From the NCBI GenBank assembly GCA_964636495.1, contig CAZWSL010000052.1:1-21559 (forward strand): a DNA stretch of 21,559 nt. Direction: 5' to 3'. Both the position numbers and the translations under genes were made by a program. Each line of letters opens with the position of its first letter. Position 1 is the first letter of the stretch. This document shows, one piece after another, positions 1-7,217 of this stretch. This DNA is from Desulfobacula sp964636495. GTDB taxonomy: Bacteria > Desulfobacterota > Desulfobacteria > Desulfobacterales > Desulfobacteraceae. The notes under the pieces are model-generated. The model had not been told where the DNA came from and did no database searches. It saw only the letters and a program-made list of their open reading frames with translations.

Positions 1-140
1 TGGCTGCATAATTTTCTTGTTTTTTATGATAGAAGTGCAGAAGTAAGGCACTAAATATGATCTATGAGTCTAAACAATTAAGTCTGATAGAGCAATTACT
101 TTTTTTAAAAAAAAGTGTAAAAAAAATGTAATCCATGAAT

Positions 141-1427
141 TTATCTTTCGATAATCATTGCCATACCCATACCACCGCCAATGCACATTGAAATCAAACC
201 AGTGGTGTATGATTTTCTTTTCATCTGGTTAACGGCTGTCACCATCTGTCTGGCTCCTGTACATCCAATGGGATGGCCAATGGAAATCCCCGATCCAAGC
301 TCATTTGGTTTCTCAACATCAATATCCAGCTCTCTCATGCAACCGATTGCCTGGGCTGCAAATGCCTCATTCAGTTCAATCAGGTCAATATCACCAATGG
401 TCATACCTGTCTGCTTTAATGCTTTTCTTATAGCAGGCACAGGACCCAGACCCATATATGCAGGATCAAGCCCGCCTGCTGAGAAAGCTTTAATCTTTGC
501 AAGTTTTTCAAGACCCAGTTCATCTGCTTTTTCACTTGTCATCAATAAGACGGCTGCTGCTGCATCATTTATTCCGGAAGCGTTTCCTGCTGTAACGCTT
601 CCATCTTTTTTAAAAACCGGCCTGAGTTTTGCCATCTTTTCCAGGCTGGTTTCCATGGGACGTTCATCTTTATCAACAATGGTATCACCTCTGCGGGATT
701 TAATCACAACCGGAACGATCTCCTGGGAAAATGTACCATCATTTACTGCTGCAAAGGCCCTTTTGTGACTCAGGGCTGCAAGCTCATCCTGCTCCTGCCT
801 TGTAATACCATATTTTTCCACAATATTTTCAGCAGTAAGTCCCATGTGATACCCATAAAATATCTCATATAAACCATCAAATACCATTAAATCATGGACA
901 GGCCCTACCCCTGTAAGTTCCATTCGATGCCCCCATCTCGCCTTGTTTAAAGCCATGGGTGCATTGCTCATGCTCTCCTGGCCTCCTGCAAGGATTACAT
1001 CTGCACTTCCTGTCATAATTGCCTGTGCTCCCAGTGCAATGGCCTTGAGTCCTGAACCGCATATTTTATTAATTGTAAAAGCGGGACTCTGTCGTGAGAT
1101 ACCTGCCTTGATCATTGCCTGCCGTGTTGTATTCTGGCCCTGCCCTGCCTGGAGGACATTACCCATTATGACCTCATCAATAAAAACAGATTTTAAAGAG
1201 TCATCATAATCATACCCTTTTTTTTCAAGATCTATCATACCCTGATCTTTCAGGGTTTCAGGAGAAAATTGGATTTCAGACTCACTGACTGCCGGTTTCA
1301 ACCCGGCCCTTTTGAGAACGTCTTTCATGACATAAGATCCAAGGTCAACCACTGGCACACTTTTCAGGGAACCGCCAAAAGATCCTACAGCTGTTCTGCT
1401 TCCACTTACGATAACAACCTCTCTCAT
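141..1427 (-). CDS. Acetyl-CoA C-acetyltransferase (thiolase)
   Basis: Cytosolic thiolase of about 428 residues that condenses two acetyl-CoA or cleaves 3-ketoacyl-CoA. The nucleophile Cys123 sits in NKICGSG, NEAF begins near residue 353, the catalytic His385 is in GHPIGCTG and the second Cys415 is in CIGGGMGMA, so the active site is complete. I start at 1427 (MREVVIVSG) because GGAGG at 1435-1439 lies 7 nt upstream; an in-frame ATG at 1466 would add 13 unlikely residues. About 35 extra residues (roughly 45-80) interrupt the usual link between the first helix and the IDEVIMGNVLQAG segment. I associate that insertion with Desulfobacterota thiolases. Whether it is biosynthetic or degradative cannot be told; no beta-oxidation partners lie next to it. 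The leader region upstream is unusually rich in inverted repeats. Confidence 0.95.
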   Translation of the reverse strand: MREVVIVSGSRTAVGSFGGSLKSVPVVDLGSYVMKDVLKRAGLKPAVSESEIQFSPETLKDQGMIDLEKKGYDYDDSLKSVFIDEVIMGNVLQAGQGQNTTRQAMIKAGISRQSPAFTINKICGSGLKAIALGAQAIMTGSADVILAGGQESMSNAPMALNKARWGHRMELTGVGPVHDLMVFDGLYEIFYGYHMGLTAENIVEKYGITRQEQDELAALSHKRAFAAVNDGTFSQEIVPVVIKSRRGDTIVDKDERPMETSLEKMAKLRPVFKKDGSVTAGNASGINDAAAAVLLMTSEKADELGLEKLAKIKAFSAGGLDPAYMGLGPVPAIRKALKQTGMTIGDIDLIELNEAFAAQAIGCMRELDIDVEKPNELGSGISIGHPIGCTGARQMVTAVNQMKRKSYTTGLISMCIGGGMGMAMIIER

Positions 1428-1457
1428 TATAATACCTCCATAACTGTTAATTCCTGT

Positions 1458-1485
1458 TTCATACAAACATTTATTTAATTTTCAA
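1458..1485 (-). promoter_or_regulatory. Possible proximal thiolase promoter
   Basis: On the minus strand TTGAAA (1485-1480) and TATGAA (1463-1458) are 16 nt apart, placing a start roughly 25 nt before the thiolase ATG. It would transcribe the thiolase independently of the hairpin cluster upstream. This is a consensus match only, in AT-rich DNA. Confidence 0.3.
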
Positions 1486-1530
1486 AAAATATACAGCCGG
1501 TTCAAGATAAGCATGCTCTTGCTCTGGCTG
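1484..1530 (-). terminator. Candidate intrinsic terminator or attenuator hairpin
   Basis: Minus-strand CAGCC (1530-1526) pairs with GGCTG (1498-1494). Inside it CAAGA (1521-1517) pairs with TCTTG (1507-1503), with a 4 by 4 internal loop and a 9-nt apical loop. TATA and then six T residues (1489-1484) follow. The T-tract starts four bases after the stem, so the terminator is imperfect. The 5' arm overlaps another hairpin (1527-1540), so only one of the two can form. Confidence 0.4.
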
Positions 1531-1607
1531 CATAAGCAGCAGTACCTGAGACAGATGCACTGTTTTTACCAAAACATTTTTGATGTTTACTGCAAATTAT
1601 CAGGTAC
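1484..1607 (-). ncRNA. Candidate structured leader or small RNA
   Basis: Read on the minus strand, GTACCTGA (1607-1600) pairs perfectly with TCAGGTAC (1549-1542). That stem encloses two hairpins: AAACAT/ATGTTT (1588-1583 with 1577-1572) and ACAG/CTGT (1563-1560 with 1554-1551), a three-way-junction layout. GCTGC-TTAT-GCAGC (1540-1527) follows, then the terminator-like hairpin that shares its GCAGC arm. A perfect TATAAT lies at 1639-1634. The arrangement fits either a cis-regulatory leader of the thiolase with antiterminator and terminator alternatives, or a free RNA of about 140 nt. I do not recognise it as a known riboswitch class. Pairing is seen; function is inferred. Confidence 0.4.
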
Positions 1608-1633
1608 GCCTCTATCTTTTACATTTCAGCTAC

Positions 1634-1662
1634 ATTATAACCAATAACAAACAGATATTTAA
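1634..1662 (-). promoter_or_regulatory. Possible promoter (perfect -10, weak -35)
   Basis: Minus-strand TATAAT at 1639-1634 is a perfect -10. At 17 nt spacing the -35 is only TTAAAT (1662-1657). It would start transcription near 1627, about 20 nt before the first stem of the structured element. Confidence 0.35.
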
Positions 1663-1730
1663 AATACAAGGATTTTACCTTTTTCCTGAACATTATCATT
1701 AATATTTATGTGCATTCTTTTGAGCTATCC

Positions 1731-3056
1731 TCACATGCGGTAAAAATCTTTTTTCAGCAGCAGAGCGCATAGGAGCAGCAGAATAAAAAACCAGACAGCA
1801 AAAGCAGCGGGAAAACAGAAAAAAGTGTCCTGAAAAACCATATTTTCAACATCCTGAGAAGCTCTGGCAGGTTTATTCGCTTTCAGCAGGATGGCATACA
1901 GTATGCCAAGGCAGCCATAAGAGATATTATATGCAAGTCCCTTAAAGCTTAAAACAGTTGCCCTCTGATCAGACGATGCTGCTCTATTGATATAAAAACT
2001 GACAAAAAAACCGGTAAAATACATGCCGCTGAATGTGATCAGGGCAGGCACCAGGCCGGTATACGGCCAGAAAAAATTCATTGTCATCAGACCGGTTGCC
2101 GTTAAAAAGGCTGTAATATAAAGGGCATGGACAGGATAATGTTTTTCTGCAATCTTTTTTGCTATCTTAGGAATCACCAGTCCTAACATTGCCACTGCAG
2201 AGCCAATAATGCCAAAAATTGATTCAGGAATATCAATCATCCTGTAGTACTGGCTGGAAAGCGTAATGACCATTCTGATGATTCCATCAAACAACATGCC
2301 GAAAAGAATGACAGCCAGGGCAAAAGGTGTTTTAATTATCCAGAGCCCGGCTTTCAGTGTTAAACTGAAACTTTGACGTATATATTGACTGTCAGATGTT
2401 TTTAAATCAGGGTTAAAAGAGGGATCTTTCATCCTCAATGTGGCAGCCAGGGCACAAAGGGCATGGATAAAAGTGAGATAGAGGGGGAAACGCATGGTTG
2501 TCTCCTGGGAAAATATAACAGACCATCCAAAGATACTGCATAGTTTTCCAAGCAGGTCAGGATCATAAACAGCTGCACCAATGCTCATGGCAATGATAAA
2601 ACCGATGGATTGAAACCGCATAAGAATTTCAAGTACCCTTCCCCACTCCTGAGATGCGGTTTCCCTGTTAAGAGAATCAAAGGCAATGGCTTCATCTGCA
2701 CCACTTGCAGCAGCCTCTGCAAGACCGCTCAAGATACGGTTCACCATGAAAACCATAAAGATTACACCACTGTCCAGTTCAGGTATAAAACTGATTATAC
2801 CCACTTCGATCACCATTACAGTACTTGCAAAAACCAGCAGCCTTTTCCTTCCCACCACATCTGCCAGAGCCCCCGAAGGCACCTCTGCTATGACAATGGT
2901 TGCTGCCCATACAGCATTGAGTATGGAAAACTGTGCAATGGTCAGTCCGAAATCAAGGAATAAAATGGTAAATACAGGATAATAAAACCTTGAGTTAAAA
3001 AAAACCTTAAACGCGATAAACATGCGGATATTGGTAATAGACAATGGTGAATCCAT
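1731..3056 (-). CDS. MFS transporter
   Basis: Inner-membrane protein of about 441 residues with many hydrophobic segments in the 12-helix major facilitator pattern. The cytoplasmic loop 2-3 motif A is recognisable as GALADVVGRKR (62-72), and a long charged loop lies mid-protein. The start at 3056 (MDSPLSITNI) is chosen because AGGA lies about 7 nt upstream; an upstream in-frame ATG at 3101 would add 15 polar residues. No feature identifies a substrate. It runs in the same direction as the thiolase, but about 300 nt with possible promoters separate them, so co-transcription is doubtful. It is divergent from the thiolase-like gene at 3218. A perfect 7-bp inverted repeat lies in its leader. Confidence 0.85.
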   Translation of the reverse strand: MDSPLSITNIRMFIAFKVFFNSRFYYPVFTILFLDFGLTIAQFSILNAVWAATIVIAEVPSGALADVVGRKRLLVFASTVMVIEVGIISFIPELDSGVIFMVFMVNRILSGLAEAAASGADEAIAFDSLNRETASQEWGRVLEILMRFQSIGFIIAMSIGAAVYDPDLLGKLCSIFGWSVIFSQETTMRFPLYLTFIHALCALAATLRMKDPSFNPDLKTSDSQYIRQSFSLTLKAGLWIIKTPFALAVILFGMLFDGIIRMVITLSSQYYRMIDIPESIFGIIGSAVAMLGLVIPKIAKKIAEKHYPVHALYITAFLTATGLMTMNFFWPYTGLVPALITFSGMYFTGFFVSFYINRAASSDQRATVLSFKGLAYNISYGCLGILYAILLKANKPARASQDVENMVFQDTFFCFPAAFAVWFFILLLLCALLLKKDFYRM

Positions 3057-3093
3057 AGTATTTCCTGCTTTATTAATTTTAAATGGTCTGCAC

Positions 3094-3112
3094 TTTAACA
3101 CTCTTTGTTAAA
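3094..3112. repeat. Operator-like inverted repeat upstream of the MFS gene
   Basis: TTTAACA (3094-3100) and TGTTAAA (3106-3112) form a perfect 7-bp inverted repeat with a 5-nt spacer, 38 nt from the MFS start. Its size and symmetry suit a dimeric regulator site; no protein is identified. It could also be a weak RNA hairpin. Confidence 0.35.
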
Positions 3113-3217
3113 AAAAGATAAGATATAATTTTATGAATCCATATAAAGTTGACAAATAAGGCATTTTAAGAGACACTTGCCGGAATCTTGGTTTTGAAAA
3201 TAGGAGCTGTTATCAAT

Positions 3218-4714
3218 ATGGAACAAAAAGTTGTTGTTGCGGGCTGGGGTCAGGTCATGCAGCCTAAAATTCTTGACACACCTGCACGTGATCCAATGGG
3301 TTTGATGAAAGAGGCTTCTTTAAGGGCGGAAAGAATCACGGCATCCAGAACAGTCTTAAAAAACCTTGATGGGATCATCATTGTAAAAACAGTGAGCCGT
3401 CACTATACAGATCCTGCCAGAATGCTGGCCAGCAACCTTGGAAGCCATCCAAAATTCACCCATGTTTCAGGGATAGGAGGCAATTCACCCCAGATGCTTA
3501 TTAATATGGCAGGCGGAATGATCGCAAGAAATGAACTTGATTCCATACTGATAGCAGGTGCTGAAACATATGTTCAGAGAGATAAAAACTCTAAAACAGT
3601 TGAAAGCGCACTGTTCAGAGGTATTCCAGATGATTATAAAGGAGATGATCTGATCGGTTCGACCCCTCTGGAAAATACCCATGGGATTGAACACCCCATG
3701 CAGGGGTTTCCGCTTTTTGAAACAGCATTATGGGCAGAGTCAGGTCTTGATTTTGAAACATATATGCTGAAAACAGGAAACATGTGGTCAGAATTCAGCA
3801 GAGTTGCATCAACAAATCCCTATGCATGGTCCAGAGATTTTAAAACTGCCGGAGAGATACTTACATTAAGCAGAATCAACAGACCGGTTGCTTTCCCCTA
3901 TACCAAGAATATGAATTCATTTGTCACAGTTGACCAGGGTGCAGCTGTTATATTGATGTCAGAAGAGAAGGCAGAGCAGTATAAGCAGAAAAAGAGGCAG
4001 AAGGTGTATTTTCTTGGCGGCGGTTATGCTGAAGACAGGCAGAGATTTATGATTCAAAAATCAGATTTCACATCAAGCCGCCCCTTAAAAGCAGCAGTGG
4101 ATAAGGCTCTTAAACGATCGGGCCTCTCTCTTGAAAACATCAGCTGTTTTGATCTTTATTCATGTTTTCCATGTGCTGTGAGTATTGCAAAAAAAATGAT
4201 AGGAATTAAAGACGATGATCCAAGACCCCTTACCCTTACAGGAGGGCTTGGTTTTTTCGGAGGCCCCGGAAATAACTACAGCCTGCATTCTGCTGCAACC
4301 CTTGCCGGGTTAATATCAACGGGAGAAAAATCAAATGGTCTCATTACTGCCCTTGGATGGTTCATGCACAAACATGCAGCAGGTGTATACAGTTCAAAAC
4401 CGTTAAATGGTGAATTTAAAAATCATGATGTATCAGATCAGAAAGAGCTGCCAGAAGGCGAAGAACCGGTAAAAATCCAATCCCGGGTTAATGGTGATGG
4501 AAGAATTGAAACCTATACCATTATTTACAAAAGAAATCACGAACCCGCTTATGGTGTAATTTACGGCAGAACAGGTGATAATTTAAGATTTATCGCAAAC
4601 ACTGAAGATGATAAAGAGATTTTCACACGATTATCCAGTAAAAACAGGGTTGGCGAAAAAGTAAACATAAAATTCAATAGAAAAAAAAATATAAATATCG
4701 CCCAGCTGGTCTAA
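3218..4714 (+). CDS. TLP1-type thiolase-like protein
   Basis: A 498-residue thiolase-fold protein resembling thiolase-like protein type 1, with an added beta-rich C-terminal domain from about residue 395 (TYTIIYKRN, AYGVIYGRTGD). The position of the catalytic Cys is occupied by GIGGNSPQML (85-94), with no Cys. The second motif is DLYSCFP (312-318) in place of NEAF. The His region reads GGLGFFGGPGNNY (342-354), and the C-terminal CxG is absent (ALGWFMHKH). It is therefore unlikely to be a conventional thiolase. Its acyl-CoA or acyl-protein substrate is unknown. I start at ATG 3218, 11 nt after AGGAG; the frame also has an in-frame TTG at 3188. TTGACA at 3149-3154 is a good -35 but its -10 is weak. 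It converges on thiQ with only 37 nt between and no clear terminator. Confidence 0.85.
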   Translation: MEQKVVVAGWGQVMQPKILDTPARDPMGLMKEASLRAERITASRTVLKNLDGIIIVKTVSRHYTDPARMLASNLGSHPKFTHVSGIGGNSPQMLINMAGGMIARNELDSILIAGAETYVQRDKNSKTVESALFRGIPDDYKGDDLIGSTPLENTHGIEHPMQGFPLFETALWAESGLDFETYMLKTGNMWSEFSRVASTNPYAWSRDFKTAGEILTLSRINRPVAFPYTKNMNSFVTVDQGAAVILMSEEKAEQYKQKKRQKVYFLGGGYAEDRQRFMIQKSDFTSSRPLKAAVDKALKRSGLSLENISCFDLYSCFPCAVSIAKKMIGIKDDDPRPLTLTGGLGFFGGPGNNYSLHSAATLAGLISTGEKSNGLITALGWFMHKHAAGVYSSKPLNGEFKNHDVSDQKELPEGEEPVKIQSRVNGDGRIETYTIIYKRNHEPAYGVIYGRTGDNLRFIANTEDDKEIFTRLSSKNRVGEKVNIKFNRKKNINIAQLV

Positions 4715-4751
4715 TCTGAAAATTTCATGACATTTTATTTCAAAACCCTGT

Positions 4752-5468
4752 TTACGGCGCAAGAAAATCTTTGACCCACTGATTTGCAGGAGTTTGAACA
4801 AGCTGTTCAGGAGTACCCTGCTGTTCAATTTTTCCTCTGTTCATGATGATGACACTGTTTCCTGCTTTAAATGCTTCTGTATGATCATGTGTCACAAAAA
4901 TTGTGGTAATATTCAGCTTTGATATAATATTTATCAACTCCATTAAAAGATTTTTTCTCAACATCCTGTCAAGGGAGCTTAAAGGCTCATCCAGCATTAG
5001 AAGAGAGGGCTGTGGGGCAAGTGTTCTGGCAAGGGCAACTCTCTGACGTTCTCCTCCCGAGAGTTCATCCACATTTCTTGTTTTAAATTTTACCAGCCCC
5101 GTCATTTCAAGTACTTTACTGACGCCTGATTCAATCTGATCTTTCCCGGCACCCCTCATTTTCAAACCAAAGGCAATATTGTCAAAGACATTCAAGTGCG
5201 GGAAGAGTGCAAACTCCTGGAACATCATACCAAAATTTCTTTTGTGTGCCGGAATGGTGTTCATCAGATTTCCATTAAAAAAAATATTGCCTGAATCTGG
5301 TTTTTCAAGACCGGCTATCAATCTCAGCAGTGTTGTTTTACCACTGCCGGAAGGGCCAAGCACAGAAAGTTTTGTCCCCTGTATCAAGGTTAAATTGATA
5401 TTGCTCAACACAAGACTTCCATCATCATATTTTTTATTTAAATTTTCAACCACAAGTGCTTTTTCCAT
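4752..5468 (-). CDS. thiQ: Thiamine ABC transporter ATP-binding protein
   Basis: ATPase subunit (238 residues) that powers thiamine, TMP or TPP uptake. Walker A GPSGSGKTT (38-46), Q-loop Gln84, signature LSGGERQR (136-143), Walker B LLMLDEP (156-162), D-loop SSLD and switch His194 (VTHDH) are all present, so it should be active. On its own it could be any ATPase of the polyamine, iron or thiamine group. The thiamine assignment comes from its position as third gene of an operon led by a TPP riboswitch. Its ATG overlaps the thiP stop codon by one base (TAATG), which suggests translational coupling. Confidence 0.9.
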   Translation of the reverse strand: MEKALVVENLNKKYDDGSLVLSNINLTLIQGTKLSVLGPSGSGKTTLLRLIAGLEKPDSGNIFFNGNLMNTIPAHKRNFGMMFQEFALFPHLNVFDNIAFGLKMRGAGKDQIESGVSKVLEMTGLVKFKTRNVDELSGGERQRVALARTLAPQPSLLMLDEPLSSLDRMLRKNLLMELINIISKLNITTIFVTHDHTEAFKAGNSVIIMNRGKIEQQGTPEQLVQTPANQWVKDFLAP

Positions 5469-7135
5469 TAAAAACCCTCACTATATTCTGTTCTGAAATT
5501 TTCAATCAGCACAAAACCGACGGCAGTTGCACACATCAATATGGTCGAAACAGCCATTGCCTGTCCGTAATTCATCACACCGGGCTGACCCAGGAATCGA
5601 TAAATTGCAATGGGAATGGTTGGTGTTTCCGGTCGTGCTGCAAAAACAGTTGCACCAAACTCTCCCAGGCTTATTGTAAAAGCAAAAATCGATCCCGCAG
5701 CAAGAGAACGGGAAATAAGCGGGAAATCGATATATCTGAATATCTGCAGGGGGGATGCACCAAGGATTGATGCAGCATCGGTCAGATTTTGCGGAATTGA
5801 TCTCAATGCAGGCAATATTGTTCTTAAGACAAAGGGAAATCCCACAAGAGCATGAACAATGGGAATTAGGAATATAGATGTCCTCAGGTTTAAAGGCGGC
5901 TTGTCAAGGGTTATGATAATGCCGAACCCCAGGGTAACCGCTGATGTTGATAAAGGCAGCATGAAAAGAGGATCAAAAAATGAAGAGAGGCTGTTTTTAA
6001 ATTTATCATCTGCAAAACGGATAAAAAATGCTGCACAGATACCGGTTACTACTGCTATGAGAAGCGCATTCCCGGCAAACCAGAATGAATATTTAACCGC
6101 ATTAAATGGCGGAATATAAAATATGGAGTCTGAACTGTTTTCAAAAAGGGCTTCATAATAGAGAAGTGACCACTCTCCATTATGGGTTAATGATTTTATA
6201 ACAAGGGTCGACATCGGCAGAACGCACAGCAGCATGATAAAGATAACAACGGCGGCAACCATGAATTTTTCCCACAGCAGGTCTGGTTTTGCAAGATTCA
6301 CCTTTTGGGATTGGGGAGAAAATTTTACAGCCTTTTTTGTGAGCCTGGTATAGATCCACATGAATATGAAGGTGAATACGATCTGGATTAAAGAGAGGCA
6401 TGAGGCAACCGGCAGATTAAACAGATGTGCTGCCTGTCTGTATATTTCTGTTTCAATTGTTGAATAGGAAGGCCCTCCAAGAATCAGGATGATTCCAAAA
6501 CTTGAAAAGCAGAAAATAAATACCAGTATGGATGCTGCCACTATTGCAGGTTTTAACAACGGAAGGGAAATATTGAAAAACACCTGTACAGGGTCAGCTC
6601 CAAGCATTATAGCCGCCTCTTTTGTCCTTCCCTGGAGTGACGTCCAGAAACCCGTGATTATCCTGAGCATAACGGAAAAATTATAAAAAACATGGGCAGC
6701 AAGAATCAATATGAGAGGGAATTGGCTGCTTATCTTTGAAAATAAAGTATTCTCCCCGAAACATGCCTGGAATGCTGCAGCCACAACAATTGCAGGAAGA
6801 ACAAAAGGGATTGAAGCAAGGGTTTGAATAATTTTTTTACCCCTGAATTCATAATGGGACATTACAAAGGAGCATGGCAGGGCAAACAGAAGTGTCAGCA
6901 ATGTAGAAAGCCCTGCCTGCCAGAGAGTAAACCACACTATTTTTATCATCCTCGTTGACAGGAAAACGTTTTCCAGAAAACTGAAATCCAATTTTCCCTG
7001 ATCAAAAAAACTTTTTATAAAGATTCCAGAAAGGGGATAAAAATAAAAAGTCAGAAAAAAAACAGCAGGCAGAAGTCCAGCCAGCGCATATGGATGAATA
7101 TATTTTTTCATATCTGTTCTTGTTATCTGCCACAT
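5468..7135 (-). CDS. thiP: Thiamine ABC transporter permease
   Basis: Inner-membrane permease of 555 residues made of two fused permease halves, as expected for ThiP (about 536 residues in E. coli). Each half has an EAA loop that docks the ATPase: EAAIMLGADP from residue 173, and DAASILGASP from 453. About 12 hydrophobic helices are visible. The start is uncertain. ATG 7135 lies within a perfect palindrome (7127-7140), and ATG 7111 (MKKYIHPYALAG) is equally plausible; neither has a good ribosome binding site. It follows thiB after 82 nt containing a terminator-like hairpin, and overlaps thiQ by one base. The iron permease FbpB family has the same architecture; the riboswitch decides for thiamine. 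Confidence 0.9.
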   Translation of the reverse strand: MWQITRTDMKKYIHPYALAGLLPAVFFLTFYFYPLSGIFIKSFFDQGKLDFSFLENVFLSTRMIKIVWFTLWQAGLSTLLTLLFALPCSFVMSHYEFRGKKIIQTLASIPFVLPAIVVAAAFQACFGENTLFSKISSQFPLILILAAHVFYNFSVMLRIITGFWTSLQGRTKEAAIMLGADPVQVFFNISLPLLKPAIVAASILVFIFCFSSFGIILILGGPSYSTIETEIYRQAAHLFNLPVASCLSLIQIVFTFIFMWIYTRLTKKAVKFSPQSQKVNLAKPDLLWEKFMVAAVVIFIMLLCVLPMSTLVIKSLTHNGEWSLLYYEALFENSSDSIFYIPPFNAVKYSFWFAGNALLIAVVTGICAAFFIRFADDKFKNSLSSFFDPLFMLPLSTSAVTLGFGIIITLDKPPLNLRTSIFLIPIVHALVGFPFVLRTILPALRSIPQNLTDAASILGASPLQIFRYIDFPLISRSLAAGSIFAFTISLGEFGATVFAARPETPTIPIAIYRFLGQPGVMNYGQAMAVSTILMCATAVGFVLIENFRTEYSEGF

Positions 7136-7140
7136 GGCAG
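7127..7140. repeat. Palindrome over a candidate thiP start codon
   Basis: CTGCCACATGGCAG has perfect 6-bp arms around a 2-nt centre. On the minus strand the ATG of the longer thiP frame sits in its middle, so a small hairpin could mask that start; alternatively the true start is the ATG at 7111 just after it. Confidence 0.4.
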
Positions 7141-7151
7141 TTCATCAGAAT

Positions 7152-7187
7152 AAAAAATCTAATAACGTCACAGTTTTTACATTAGAT
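7152..7187 (-). terminator. Hairpin plus T-tract between thiB and thiP
   Basis: On the minus strand ATCTAAT (7187-7181) pairs with ATTAGAT (7163-7157), and AAC (7175-7173) with GTT (7166-7164), leaving a 5-nt bulge and a 6-nt loop. Five T residues (7156-7152) follow at once. The stem is AT-rich and so probably a leaky terminator. It would give more thiB than thiPQ transcript, as is common when the binding protein is needed in excess. Confidence 0.4.
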
Positions 7188-7217
7188 ATAAGGGTGGTTT
7201 TGTAATTTTCAGGTGGA

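Noticed and set aside
1..54. Tail of a plus-strand gene (17 codons then TAA)
   Set aside because: An open stretch this short at a window edge occurs by chance; nothing in its residues is recognisable.
98..116. Palindromic T7/A8 run downstream of the thiolase as a terminator
   Set aside because: It is purely AT, with no GC stem; a T-run on the minus strand comes before it, not after. Not convincing as a terminator.
181..768. Plus-strand open frame of 195 codons
   Set aside because: It lies entirely antisense to a well-supported thiolase and has no protein-like features or ribosome binding site. Similar antisense frames inside recD2, der, rarA and the ABC-2 permease gene were dropped for the same reason.
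1..1535. TGGCTGCATAA occurring at 1-11 and again at 1525-1535 as a dispersed repeat
   Set aside because: An 11-base match without flanking similarity is expected by chance in a window of this size.
3149..3177. Full sigma70 promoter for the thiolase-like gene
   Set aside because: TTGACA at 3149-3154 is perfect, but the hexamer 17 nt on (GACACT) matches only three of six -10 positions, so it is mentioned under the gene and not called.
3160..3180. Sigma54 promoter (GG ... TTGC)
   Set aside because: The GG and GC elements are 17 nt apart and not the required 10.
4715..4751. Bidirectional terminator between the thiolase-like gene and thiQ
   Set aside because: The 37-nt gap is AT-rich with no stem of useful length on either strand.
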